The position numbers and the translations under genes were made by a program. Source: JAAZBG01 sp964390065 (lineage in GTDB: Bacteria > Fibrobacterota > Chitinivibrionia > Chitinivibrionales > Chitinispirillaceae). From it: a stretch of DNA of 18,190 bases. This document shows positions 7,297 to 15,773 of the stretch, piece after piece. Positions within the stretch are counted from its first letter, which is position 1. The number at the start of each line of letters is the position of its first letter. Under the pieces are notes generated by a model. It searched no databases, was not told where the DNA came from, and saw only the letters and a list, made by a program, of their open reading frames with translations. The DNA is taken from the NCBI GenBank assembly GCA_964390065.1, contig CAYMGX010000080.1, positions 1 through 18,190 of the forward strand, read 5' to 3'.

Positions 7297-10200
7297 TCAT
7301 AATTATAAAAAAAGCAAGTAATTCAAAGTCCTGAAGACCTTTGATAGTATTCATGAGTGCTGTTGTACCACCAGGGGAAAATAAGCTCTCCACGTCCCTT
7401 TCGTCCTTTACATTAAGGATTGTCTCGATTGACTTATTCAAAAGTTCAGAATACCGTTTCATATTTTTACCATCATCAGTTTCCTCATTAAACGGTTCAT
7501 ACACTTCTTTAATGGGTACATTGTTTCCTTTACAGAGGGCACGAAGAATATCCAGCGTTTTCTTCACATCAAGGTGATTCGAGAGAACTGATCCATCAGC
7601 CCTGATATACACAAGATAGAAAGGGTGGAGTTGATTGGTTTTGTCAATATTGATGCCGTTGTTAATGTTTTTTAAAACAAAAACAGCACCCTCATCAATA
7701 CCCCGTTCTGTATCATTTTTACATACAGTGTGCATCCCGTTGGCAACGGTCTCGAGTGAGCCATTTTCTTTGATGTAGTTCACAAGATCCATGCGGAAAT
7801 CATTTAGACCAAGATCCGTTATTGATACTCCGGAGCCCATATCCTCAATGTCAACCACTTCTTCCTGAAGTTTTTCCAGTTGTTTTTTTCTAAAAAGCAG
7901 GTCTGATGATTTATTGGTGAGCACATTGTCTTCACCAGTGGCAGTAGCATCCACCATAAACATTTTACTTTCAACCCGGTTTTTGAGATTAATGTAATCA
8001 TCCAGAGACAGTTGAGGCCAGAAATTAATCAGTTGAATATCTTTATTGATTGATCCAATACGGTCAATTCGACCAAATCTCTGAATAATCCGTACGGGAT
8101 TCCAGTGAATGTCGTAGTTTATCAATGTATCACAATCCTGCAGGTTTTGCCCTTCAGAAATACAATCTGTTGCAATCAGAATATCGATTTCCGGTGCTTC
8201 TTTATTTTGGCGTTCTTTGGAACGGGGTGAAAAATTGATAAGAAGGTTATTAAAACTGCAGTCAATTTTTAAGGTGCATTTGTTATTGTCAGAACCGGTA
8301 ATTTTCGCACTTACCAGTTTGTGCTCTTTCTTAAAATTATCGGCGATGTTTTCATAAAGGTAATTGACAGTATCGGCAAAAGCGCTAAATACCAGCACTT
8401 TTTTGTTACCTGGATTAATTGGATTTTCCAGCTTGTTTGTAATGAACATTTTAAGTTTTTGCAGTTTGGTATCGTGTTCAGGGGTTACCTTTGCCATCTC
8501 TTTAAAAATGGCTTTCGCCACAAGAATGTCAGCTTCAAGATCCTGTTTCCAACCACTGGTATTCATGTCGGCGAGCTTCACCCGAACTTTCCCGCCAACA
8601 CTCATTTCATCATTCTGCCAATCATCACTATCAGCATCTAAATCGATTTCACTTAGTTGGGTTGTCTCTGTAAAAAACTCTCCTCCATTTTTCTCAAAAG
8701 TAATAATCTGTTGTATGGTTGCTTCATTCGTATTTATAAATTTACTTAATGTAATACGAAAAGAATCTACAGAGCTTTCCAGACGTTTTAATAGATTAAC
8801 CCGCATTAGAGTCTGCAAATTTTTTTCACGATGCGACTGCTTGAAGCTTACTTTATCACTGATATTGGTATCATATAAATCACTGTATAATTGTCGTTTA
8901 TTATCAAGTATGTATTCTGTCGGAGAATAGATAGCAAGGTTGAGGCGGGATAGTTCAGTATATAATTTGGATATTTCAATAAAGTCATCAAGGTCTGTGA
9001 TGTCTGCATGGTGAGTGATTGGTTTTAAGCGAGTTGGAAATTTTCCAATTTTGTTAATATCATAGTACTTCTCAATGTGTTTTCTGCTTCGGGCAATAGT
9101 GACACTATCAAGTAGTTTAAAAAAATCAAAATTGCTATTGAGATTTGCAAGCAGCGCTTGACTGGTACGCTCTTCAACAGGTAATTTTGCCCAGTCATTA
9201 AAGGTCTTTTGAGCGTTTTTCAGAATAGTTTCAACAGATTTTTCTGTCCCCATTCGTTCATCTGTAATGCCGGTTTCACCTTCCCAGGCAAGAGCAAGCT
9301 GGTTCTTTAAATCGTTGAAGCGATTGTTTACCGGCGTTGCAGAAAGCATAAGAACTTTTGTTTTGACCCCCTTGCGCATGACATCATTCAGAAGTTTTTG
9401 GTAACGGGTTATTCTGTCTTTACGAGGGTCATTGTTTCTAAAGTTATGCGATTCGTCAATTACCACCAGATCGTAATTGCCCCAGTTGATTCGCGATAAA
9501 TCTATTCCATTCGATTCACCATTCTCTCTTGACAAATCCGTATGATAAAGTACATCGTAATTGAACCGGTCTTTAAAAAGTGGATTGTCCTCATAATTAT
9601 TTAGAAATGTCAACCAGTTATCACCTAATTTTTTTGGACATAATACCAATATGGAGCGATTTCTCTCCTGATAGTATTTAATCACACCTAAAGCAGAGAA
9701 GGTTTTTCCGAGGCCAACGCTATCGGCAAGAATGCAGCCGTTGTGCCGTTCGAGTTTATTGATAACTCCTAAAACCGCATCCTTTTGGAAATCATAGAGT
9801 CTATTCCAGACAACCGATTCTTTAAAACCAGTTCGTTCATTGGCCAGTTCGTCTTCAGAAACATCTTCTAAAAATTCATTAAAAATATTGTATAGAGTCA
9901 GGTAGTAAATAAATTCCGGTGAGTTCTCTTTGTAAAGATTAGAGATGTAGTCTGCAACTTCTGCAGTTACATCATTTAATACCTTTTCGTCATTCCAAAT
10001 TTCATTGAAATTCTGTATGTATTGTTTGGTTGTTTCAAAGTCATCAGTCTTTATTATTTGATGAAGGATGGAATTATCTTTCTCATACCCAAGTCCGGCG
10101 CTACTAAACTCGTTAATTCCCATGTACACAAATTTTCGCTCTTGATTCAGGAGTGTAACATGGGGTTGTATGTATTTATTGCCGGCATTTGATTTAAACG

Positions 10201-10543
10201 AGACCTTCTGTTCAATCCATTTTTTGCATTCTTTAGCAATAGCTTTACCTTTAAGCTCATTTTTCAGATTTATTTCAAATTCAGTACCGCCGATTGATTT
10301 TTGTCGCACATTAGAATTGAGATGAAACTGTTTCTGCTCCCGTTTCTTTTTATCGAGTTCAATAAATGTGGGATCTGTAAAAATAAAGTTCAATGAATGA
10401 ATCTTTTTCAATTCTGACTTTAGTGCTTCAAAACCATATATTGAGAAAATTCCTGCGGCAACCTGAAGCCGGCTATCTTTGTCAATAATTTTCTTAAGAT
10501 CATCACCAACTTTATCGGTTCTATTATTAAAGCTTTGTATCAT
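7286..10543 (-). CDS. SNF2-type helicase with degenerate N-terminal PLD-like domain
   Basis: A 1085-aa superfamily 2 ATPase. Seen: residues 1-160 resemble a PLD-like module (VAAGIFSIYGFEALKSEL; then HVTLL and FVYMGINEFSSAGLG where active members have HxK and GSSNF), so the nuclease-type residues appear lost. LYDFQKDAV at 249-257 resembles a Q-motif; Walker A DSVGLGKTFSA spans 274-284; Walker B DESHNFRN 363-370; SATPVNNR follows; the C-terminal RecA lobe ends in IIQRFGRIDRIGS. The ATP-binding motifs are intact, so it should be an active DNA translocase. It is the first gene of the operon; 501 non-coding bases lie upstream. The ATG at 10543 has only a weak, very close AGG upstream, and I see no better in-frame start. 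Its C-terminal residues come from an A/T-rich repeat. Combined with Mod, Res and DUF4391, it points to an extended Type III defence locus. Confidence 0.9.
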   Translation of the reverse strand: MIQSFNNRTDKVGDDLKKIIDKDSRLQVAAGIFSIYGFEALKSELKKIHSLNFIFTDPTFIELDKKKREQKQFHLNSNVRQKSIGGTEFEINLKNELKGKAIAKECKKWIEQKVSFKSNAGNKYIQPHVTLLNQERKFVYMGINEFSSAGLGYEKDNSILHQIIKTDDFETTKQYIQNFNEIWNDEKVLNDVTAEVADYISNLYKENSPEFIYYLTLYNIFNEFLEDVSEDELANERTGFKESVVWNRLYDFQKDAVLGVINKLERHNGCILADSVGLGKTFSALGVIKYYQERNRSILVLCPKKLGDNWLTFLNNYEDNPLFKDRFNYDVLYHTDLSRENGESNGIDLSRINWGNYDLVVIDESHNFRNNDPRKDRITRYQKLLNDVMRKGVKTKVLMLSATPVNNRFNDLKNQLALAWEGETGITDERMGTEKSVETILKNAQKTFNDWAKLPVEERTSQALLANLNSNFDFFKLLDSVTIARSRKHIEKYYDINKIGKFPTRLKPITHHADITDLDDFIEISKLYTELSRLNLAIYSPTEYILDNKRQLYSDLYDTNISDKVSFKQSHREKNLQTLMRVNLLKRLESSVDSFRITLSKFINTNEATIQQIITFEKNGGEFFTETTQLSEIDLDADSDDWQNDEMSVGGKVRVKLADMNTSGWKQDLEADILVAKAIFKEMAKVTPEHDTKLQKLKMFITNKLENPINPGNKKVLVFSAFADTVNYLYENIADNFKKEHKLVSAKITGSDNNKCTLKIDCSFNNLLINFSPRSKERQNKEAPEIDILIATDCISEGQNLQDCDTLINYDIHWNPVRIIQRFGRIDRIGSINKDIQLINFWPQLSLDDYINLKNRVESKMFMVDATATGEDNVLTNKSSDLLFRKKQLEKLQEEVVDIEDMGSGVSITDLGLNDFRMDLVNYIKENGSLETVANGMHTVCKNDTERGIDEGAVFVLKNINNGINIDKTNQLHPFYLVYIRADGSVLSNHLDVKKTLDILRALCKGNNVPIKEVYEPFNEETDDGKNMKRYSELLNKSIETILNVKDERDVESLFSPGGTTALMNTIKGLQDFELLAFFIIMNGK

Positions 10544-11044
10544 CCTGGTTATTCTTTTGACATACGTTAATAGTACATGACTTTTTTGTGATTAGTCGTT
10601 TTGTAAAATGAGATTATTGCTTTAGCTGACTCTTATAAACTAAATTCCACTTGTACACCAGTCAAGAGTGATGGATGTTAAATTTGTAAAGATCCAGGAA
10701 AATTTTGCATATTTAAGGATTTTGCAGACTTTTAATTTTTATCACGCTCAGGGCTTAAAAATTATTTAAATTTTTTTCCAAAACCCCAGACCAATGGCCT
10801 TGGCTCGGATATTGCGCGCCTTTAGCGCTTTCGGAATTGAATATGAAAATCACATCCCTTAATAAGGGGGGGGGCGAGTCCGGCGGGGGATTATCTTTTC
10901 CCATACGAAAACAGGTACCTCTCACCTACGCTCAACGACTATTCTCTATTTTGTCACATTTTACCGTTTGAACAATATTCTCGAATATTATTTCAACTCC
11001 CCCTCTTCCGCTTGCGGAGAGGGGGCCGGGGGGTGAGGCATTTC
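10544..11044. other. 501-base non-coding region upstream of the defence operon
   Basis: I see no convincing gene here. It should hold the promoter of the helicase operon on the minus strand. A TTGACT is present (10660-10665, minus strand), but the nearest good -10-like hexamer TTATAA (10633-10638) is 21 bases away, so no promoter can be assigned. Other contents: a G9 tract at 10866-10874 within a G-rich stretch, an inverted repeat AATATTC/GAATATT at 10974-10989, and the GC-rich hairpin repeat at 10997-11038. Confidence 0.6.
10997..11038. repeat. GC-rich hairpin repeat, copy 1
   Basis: A 42-base unit with a strong stem: CCCCCTCT and CCGC pair with GCGG and AGAGGGGG across a TT loop, with one bulged T, followed by CCGGGGGGTGAGG. 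It lies just after the stop codon of the release-factor-like gene and could end its transcripts, although no T-run follows. The copy at 15850-15892 differs by one substitution and one G. Confidence 0.85.
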
Positions 11045-11413
11045 CTACTCATCCCCAAAAACTTTCCTGCGCATCTGTTTTTTCGATGAATCTACTTTCT
11101 TACGGTCAAGACGTACCTTCTTTACTGCCCGGGGAATTTTGGTTTCTATTCTGGGCGGATCTTTACGGTTACGTTTTTCAACTTTTTCTCTCAGCCGCGC
11201 AAGACATATCTTTTTGTTAAGATACTGACTGCGCTCCTGACGTGATATCACCACAATACCGCTTGGACGGTGTACCATACGTACCGCACTGTCAGTTTTG
11301 TTGACATGCTGCCCTCCGGGGCCGCTTGACCTGAACGTAGTAACATCACACTCCTCCAGCAGTTCATCATCGGAGGCTGGAAGTATTATTTCACTGGTAT
11401 TATCACCTGTCAT
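11045..11413 (-). CDS. Release-factor-like protein with GGQ domain
   Basis: This 122-aa protein holds the class I release factor peptidyl-hydrolysis domain: FRSSGPGGQHVNKTDSAVR at residues about 27-45 includes the catalytic GGQ. A lysine/arginine-rich C-terminus (about 78-118) would bind the ribosome. It lacks codon-recognition domains, so it probably frees peptides from stalled ribosomes, as ArfB does; the sequence looks more like the unnamed 'release factor-like' group than E. coli ArfB. The ATG overlaps the stop codon of the upstream THUMP methyltransferase as ATGA, so the two are an operon. A GC-rich hairpin follows 6 bases after its stop. Confidence 0.88.
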   Translation of the reverse strand: MTGDNTSEIILPASDDELLEECDVTTFRSSGPGGQHVNKTDSAVRMVHRPSGIVVISRQERSQYLNKKICLARLREKVEKRNRKDPPRIETKIPRAVKKVRLDRKKVDSSKKQMRRKVFGDE

Positions 11414-12552
11414 ACTCTTTTTCCTGCAAACAATTCATACTCATACAAACGGCACTCTATCTGACCACTGTAAAACGGTATTTTACGTTTTGATTTCAGA
11501 CCTACTTTACCGATAAGCGTGGTATTGCCGGTAAAAATATAACCGCGGTACCCCTGACATTTATGCTTTAAAAAGGTACCGATACCACGATATTCATTCT
11601 CAAGCTCAGACTCATTTCCCATTCTGATTCCGTACTCCGGATTAAACATGACTATCCCGTTACCTTCAGGAACCGTTGTCTGATCATATTCATCTATTGC
11701 GAATTTAATGCAATCCTTTACACCTGCATTCTCGGCATTCTGTCTTGCTGCGTCAATGGCATCCGCAGAAATATCGGTTGCGATTATCTGGCCAGGTATC
11801 GGACGACGGATTGCAGCAATTGCTTTTTTACGCATCTCTGTCCAGACTTCACCATTAAAAAGCATCGTATGCATAAAACCGAAATTATTTCTTAGCAGTC
11901 CGGGCGCTTTGTTGATCCCCATAAGAGCAGCCTCAATGGCAAGCGTACCGCTTCCGCACATAGGATTGACAAAATGCTCTTCAGGCTTCCATCCGGCGAC
12001 CAGTATCACTCCGGCCGCAAGCGTCTCCTGCATCGGTGCACCCATCGGATTTTTCCTGTAGCCGCGCTTCGAAAGCGGTTCACCCGATGTGTCAAGATAG
12101 ATCCGGCAGACATCACCCCTCCAGAACAGATTGACCACTACACCGGTCCGGTCAGGCCCGCTGTCCGGACGTTTTCCCTTCTTTCGCGAGATTCTGTCAA
12201 CAATTGCATCTTTACATTTCACATTTGCAAAACGGGAATCGGTAATTGTCGGGTTATCAACATGCGATACAACCGACAAATATTCGTCCACCGGGATCAT
12301 TGTTTCCCATGGAATTAAAAAGACGTTTTTATAAAGATCATCGGGATTTTCACACCGGAAATACTTGATCATGTAGAGCACGTGATGCGCTGTGCGAAGG
12401 TGAAGATTCAGCATGTAGGTGTCGGGGTACATCCCTTCCGTTTCAACGCCTGTAGTTCCGACCCTGATTATTGGATATCCTAACGCTTTGACCTCATCGG
12501 CACAAGCTTGAGCCAAGCCTTTTGGTACTGTAATCAAAATACTGTTTTTCAT
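11410..12552 (-). CDS. THUMP-domain RNA methyltransferase (RlmL/TrmN-like)
   Basis: A 380-aa SAM-dependent RNA methyltransferase that probably makes N2-methylguanosine in rRNA or tRNA. Seen: an N-terminal ferredoxin-like/THUMP part from ILITVPKGLAQACADEVKALG, then motif I NPMCGSGTLAIEAA, motif II-like IIATDISADAIDAA, motif IV FNPEYGIRMG, and the family ending IPFYSGQIECRLYEYELF. The catalytic tetrapeptide is NPEY rather than the common NPPY/NPPF. I recall this form in a subfamily from several phyla, so it is probably not an inactivating change. I chose the ATG at 12552 because the protein then begins directly with the conserved core, and a purine-rich AAAAGAG lies upstream; an ATG at 12615 would add 21 unlikely residues. 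The exact substrate cannot be told. Confidence 0.88.
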   Translation of the reverse strand: MKNSILITVPKGLAQACADEVKALGYPIIRVGTTGVETEGMYPDTYMLNLHLRTAHHVLYMIKYFRCENPDDLYKNVFLIPWETMIPVDEYLSVVSHVDNPTITDSRFANVKCKDAIVDRISRKKGKRPDSGPDRTGVVVNLFWRGDVCRIYLDTSGEPLSKRGYRKNPMGAPMQETLAAGVILVAGWKPEEHFVNPMCGSGTLAIEAALMGINKAPGLLRNNFGFMHTMLFNGEVWTEMRKKAIAAIRRPIPGQIIATDISADAIDAARQNAENAGVKDCIKFAIDEYDQTTVPEGNGIVMFNPEYGIRMGNESELENEYRGIGTFLKHKCQGYRGYIFTGNTTLIGKVGLKSKRKIPFYSGQIECRLYEYELFAGKRV

Positions 12553-12695
12553 TATACTCTTTTCTTGCCGGTATGCATAAAATATTCCCGGATAACGGGA
12601 TTGAATTAACAACACGTCTCATTTGATCTTAAAATACCTTCCGGATCACACCGGGAGAACTACCTATGTGTAAACAAACAGAAAATATAATGATT

Positions 12696-12724
12696 TTTAC
12701 GTAAACAACTGGTATTTTTATACT
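12696..12724 (+). promoter_or_regulatory. Candidate sigma70-type promoter for queF
   Basis: TTTACG (12696-12701) and TATACT (12719-12724) are 17 bases apart, with 4/6 and 5/6 matches to consensus. Transcription would begin near 12731, about 48 bases before the queF ATG. I see no preQ1 riboswitch fold in that short leader; it contains instead an inverted GTGACNN repeat. A perfect TATAAT at 12686-12691 lacks a good -35. Confidence 0.4.
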
Positions 12725-12746
12725 GTGGAATTTTCTAATTATCTGC

Positions 12747-12763
12747 CACGTGTCACATGTCAC
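12747..12763 (-). repeat. GTGACNN heptad repeat (minus strand) before queF
   Basis: On the minus strand it reads GTGACATGTGACACGTG, two full seven-base units and the start of a third. It lies between the likely promoter and the ribosome-binding site of queF. A longer run of the same heptad on the opposite strand is at 13794-13822. Confidence 0.6.
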
Positions 12764-12778
12764 TTCAAAAGGATCAAT

Positions 12779-13246
12779 ATGTTTTTTCAAAATGTTACGC
12801 TGCTTGATGATGCATTAAAAGCAAATATGCTTCCTGAACTTGAAACATTTCCATGCCCCTACGACTCATCCAAAGTTAAAAGCGGTGTGATACGAATTGT
12901 TTTCCCTGAGTTTACCTGCGTCTGCCCAAAAACCGGGTATCCCGATTTTGCATCGATCGCAATCTACTATCTTCCATCAGAAAAGTGTGTTGAACTCAAA
13001 TCATGGAAACTCTATCTTAATTCGTTCAGGATGATAGGTACATTTCATGAAACGGTGACATCACACCTCTTTACCACACTTAATAGTGTGCTAAAACCAA
13101 AATGGCTGATGGTCGCCGGAGACTTTTTTCCCCGCGGCAATGTTGATACTACTGTCGTATTCGAAACACCAACCGAACGCCCATCCGGTGCAGATCTTTT
13201 AATCGCTCCGTTAAAACCATACTGCAAGTCCTTTGGTGAGTACTAA
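12779..13246 (+). CDS. queF: NADPH-dependent preQ0 reductase QueF
   Basis: QueF reduces the nitrile of 7-cyano-7-deazaguanine (preQ0) to the amine preQ1 with two NADPH, a late step in queuosine synthesis in the cytoplasm. Seen in the 155-aa product: the catalytic cysteine and aspartate in CPKTGYPDF (about residues 41-49), the QueF motif region CVELKSWKLYLNSFR, the FHE triplet, and GDFFPRGN. The length fits the short, single-domain class. The ATG at 12779 follows AAAAGGATC at good spacing; an upstream in-frame ATG at 12725 lies at the promoter and is unlikely. No other queuosine genes are in the window, so it stands apart from any pathway cluster. Confidence 0.95.
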   Translation: MFFQNVTLLDDALKANMLPELETFPCPYDSSKVKSGVIRIVFPEFTCVCPKTGYPDFASIAIYYLPSEKCVELKSWKLYLNSFRMIGTFHETVTSHLFTTLNSVLKPKWLMVAGDFFPRGNVDTTVVFETPTERPSGADLLIAPLKPYCKSFGEY

Positions 13247-13302
13247 TTAGAGTGCGGATGAGATCCCCCTATTTTCTGTTTATTTTCAGATATTCCCGAT
13301 AC

Positions 13303-13308
13303 TATAAT
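13303..13308 (+). promoter_or_regulatory. Perfect -10 hexamer before the unknown small gene
   Basis: TATAAT lies 47 bases upstream of the ATG at 13355. The -35 position (around 13279-13285) is only a T-rich match. It may drive the small gene separately from queF. Confidence 0.3.
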
Positions 13309-13354
13309 TAAATCAGACACAGAAGTTTTATTAATGGTCATCGGGGGGGGTTCC

Positions 13355-13786
13355 ATGATCGACAAAGATAAGACAATTGCGAAAGCACTTCATAAATACA
13401 AACTGGTACGACCGGTTCCCGGCAAGCACAGTCTTGATGATTGTTTTGTCTGTCTTCGCGGGCAGTACTATCTTCTCTTCAGAAGCTCTGATGATAAAAA
13501 AGCACATCGAATCAGAGCTGTAACCCGATTGCCAAGAAGGCATTATTCCGGAATGTGGTTAAGAAATTTTGTATCGTACTGTACTCTCTTAAACAGACCG
13601 ATCCTGCTCAGGGTATACTTTTTAAGCCAGAAACAGATCCATACAATCGATTCATTCTACCGGTTCATGAATAAAAAAATCATGCTCAGATCACTCCTGT
13701 TTAGTCGAAATCATATGGAGTATTTACGCAGAATCTATGCTTTTTTCAGTAAACCCATACCAATGCGTTCGTTGATTATGCGATAG
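13355..13786 (+). CDS. Unrecognised small basic protein
   Basis: I do not recognise this 143-aa protein. It is rich in arginine, lysine and aromatic residues (DDCFVCLRGQYYLLFRSSDD; RLPRRHYSGMWLRNFVSYC), has two nearby cysteines (C-F-V-C around residue 27) and no clear signal peptide or membrane segment. The final part looks helical. The ATG at 13355 lies 4 bases after a run of eight G (13343-13350) that can serve as a ribosome site; an ATG at 13334 would add MVIGGGS, encoded across that run. It lies 108 bases after queF on the same strand, and its stop is followed 7 bases later by a GTGACNN heptad repeat. The reading frame is clean and codon use looks normal, so I believe it is a real gene, with moderate certainty. 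Confidence 0.55.
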   Translation: MIDKDKTIAKALHKYKLVRPVPGKHSLDDCFVCLRGQYYLLFRSSDDKKAHRIRAVTRLPRRHYSGMWLRNFVSYCTLLNRPILLRVYFLSQKQIHTIDSFYRFMNKKIMLRSLLFSRNHMEYLRRIYAFFSKPIPMRSLIMR

Positions 13787-13793
13787 ATAAGAA

Positions 13794-13822
13794 GTGACAA
13801 GTGACGGGTGACGGGTGACACG
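13794..13822 (+). repeat. GTGACNN tandem heptad repeat
   Basis: Four perfect-phase units of seven bases: GTGACAA, GTGACGG, GTGACGG, GTGACAC, plus one G. It lies just after the small unknown gene. The same heptad occurs on the other strand at 12747-12763, so the two runs bracket queF and its neighbour in inverted orientation. Confidence 0.8.
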
Positions 13823-13863
13823 ATAACTGTACTTCTGAAATTTTGTAATAGTCGGAATAATCG

Positions 13864-14955
13864 TTATCTGCTGATCTTCTGTTTGAGCATATCTTTATCC
13901 GCAAAATCTATTAGCGACAATGCATCACGTGCATCATCGGGATAAACTGCAAGACCGATGCTTGTTCCAATCTCAGCGTCATGCCCTTCGACCGTAAACG
14001 GTTTTTGAAACACATCAATAATTCGCTTACGTATAAGTGAACGTATCTCAGCAGTATCAGCATTATTTATGATAATGATAAATTCATCGCCACCAACTCT
14101 TGCAGCCAGATCGTATGCACGGACAATTGTTTTCAGACGTCTTCTCACTTCAGCAAGTACCATATCACCTGCTTCATGACTGAAGTTATCGTTCACCGGT
14201 TTAAATTTGTTCAGATCAAGATAGTAGAGTGCGATTTTTGTTTTATTTCTTCCGGCACGGGCTATCTCAATCGGCAGATATTCATCAACGTGGATTCTAT
14301 TGGCAAGGCCGGTTAATTTGTCGTTTCTCGCAAGCTCGTAGTGTTTCATACTTTCTTCATAGATTTTTTTCTGGGATTTTAGCAGACGTTCAACAGTGCC
14401 CGGTATCAGCAGCATCAGCATTCCACAAAGAATAACATAACATGTCCTGTAGATTTCACCGGGGATACCAGCACTGATCAGTTTTGATGCAATAGTTGGA
14501 TCAAAATGTGGATATGCATGAAAATACAGCAGATTCATTGAAATTACTGAAAGCGATGTACCATAAATAATCAGTGCTCTATCAATTCGAAGTGCTGCCA
14601 GAAATAATAATACCGGATACAAAATCAGCGTTGCAGTGGTCACCGGAACAAACGGTGAATTAAAATATGTATCAAGTGCATTATACGTTGTCAAAAAGAT
14701 AATGTCCATTGACACCGATACGTACCGTATCCAGATATACCGGCGCCCCCTGCGGATGAATGGTATAAGTATGATGTTATAGATTATTGCAGAACCGCTT
14801 AGAAGAATGCCATAAAATCCCGAGATTCGCCCTCCGACAAGCCATACATTTGCCGCAAGAATAAAGAGCAGAATGTAAAGTGCCCAGCGGAATTGCCAAC
14901 TGATTTTTTCTCCTTTTACGCACTCTTCTGCAAGGAGATCGTTGTATATGTCCAC
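13864..14955 (-). CDS. Membrane-bound diguanylate cyclase (GGDEF)
   Basis: A 363-aa protein that should make cyclic di-GMP from two GTP. Residues about 22-190 hold six or so hydrophobic segments (for example ALYILLFILAANVWL and CYVILCGMLMLLI), followed by a short linker helix and the GGDEF domain from DKLTGLANR to the end. The active site GGDEF is intact in RVGGDEFIII. An RxxD inhibitory site (RAYD) stands exactly five residues before it, so product inhibition is likely. There is no EAL domain. The start is GTG at 14955, with AGGGA six bases upstream; an overlapping ATG is out of frame. The membrane part resembles no sensor domain I can name. It lies alone between convergent and same-strand neighbours. 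Confidence 0.92.
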   Translation of the reverse strand: MDIYNDLLAEECVKGEKISWQFRWALYILLFILAANVWLVGGRISGFYGILLSGSAIIYNIILIPFIRRGRRYIWIRYVSVSMDIIFLTTYNALDTYFNSPFVPVTTATLILYPVLLFLAALRIDRALIIYGTSLSVISMNLLYFHAYPHFDPTIASKLISAGIPGEIYRTCYVILCGMLMLLIPGTVERLLKSQKKIYEESMKHYELARNDKLTGLANRIHVDEYLPIEIARAGRNKTKIALYYLDLNKFKPVNDNFSHEAGDMVLAEVRRRLKTIVRAYDLAARVGGDEFIIIINNADTAEIRSLIRKRIIDVFQKPFTVEGHDAEIGTSIGLAVYPDDARDALSLIDFADKDMLKQKISR

Positions 14956-15134
14956 ATTATATCCCTGAAAAAAAACACATCCATGACATATGCAACTTAG
15001 TGCATACTACCGGAACAATAACAAACCTGATCAATTTAGACAAAAAAATGCATACTAACTATATCGTTATTCTTTGCAGTTTTGCATACATTTTTATCAT
15101 GCTGTTTTTTTAAAGGGAGTGAATTATTCAAAGG

Positions 15135-15773
15135 TCACGTATTTCTAACGGCAGTTAGAAGAAACACGGTGAATGTTGTGCTCCTCCCCTGGCTATCAGG
15201 TTTTTGTATCTCCGTGGCAGTTTGTGCAGAGACAGAACCGAAACCAGCGTCCTCCAATAATGAAGTAAACTTGTTTCTATTGAATCCTAAATGAAAAACT
15301 CCATCATTGTTTTCATGAAAGTTTCCATTCTCACTGTCAAGATCTGCAATAAACAGGTTTCCATTTTTCTCCAGAATTGCGTGAAATTTCTTTAATAACA
15401 GGGGAATATCTTTTATATGATGCATCGTCATGCTGCTCACGATACAATTGAATGGCCCTGATGGCAGTTCGGCATTGTCGATATCAACCAGTGCAGTGTT
15501 AACATTGTCAATCGCATAATGCTTTATTTTATTGTTGAATACATCAAGCATCCCGCGGGAACTGTCAACACCGGTGATTGTATCGACAAGCGGTTCAAGT
15601 GCAAGACTGACAAGTCCGGTACCACACCCGAAATCCATCAGCAAATCTCTTTTGTCAAGCATACCCGTCGCAATAATTGTCTCGGCAATTTTCTGTGCAA
15701 CCCTGACACGCCCCGGATTCTCATCCCAGGTCGCAGCATCTTTATTAAAATCTCTTTTTGTATTCAGGTTCAA
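15135..15773 (-). CDS. Class I SAM-dependent methyltransferase, TTG start
   Basis: A 212-aa Rossmann-fold methyltransferase of the UbiE/Methyltransf_11-25 type. Seen: a start segment DFNKDAATWDENPGRV typical of this group, motif I LLMDFGCGTGLVSL, motif II acidic residue in ITGVDSSRGML, and the VSSMTMHHIKD segment (motif IV region). The substrate cannot be told; small molecules are usual for such proteins. No ATG fits the N-terminus: the frame begins at TTG (15773), with AAAAGGA just before it at short spacing, so translation may be weak. Upstream lies the second GC-rich hairpin repeat. The neighbours do not suggest a pathway. Confidence 0.85.
   Translation of the reverse strand: MNLNTKRDFNKDAATWDENPGRVRVAQKIAETIIATGMLDKRDLLMDFGCGTGLVSLALEPLVDTITGVDSSRGMLDVFNNKIKHYAIDNVNTALVDIDNAELPSGPFNCIVSSMTMHHIKDIPLLLKKFHAILEKNGNLFIADLDSENGNFHENNDGVFHLGFNRNKFTSLLEDAGFGSVSAQTATEIQKPDSQGRSTTFTVFLLTAVRNT

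Noticed and set aside
11620..11650. Inactivated methyltransferase because motif IV reads NPEY
   Set aside because: I recall NPEYG together with motif I NPMCGSGT in a whole subfamily of THUMP methyltransferases, so it is probably normal for this group.
12725..12778. preQ1 riboswitch in the queF leader
   Set aside because: The leader after the likely start point is only about 48 bases, and I cannot find a hairpin with an A-rich tail pairing into its loop; the sequence is explained by the heptad repeat.
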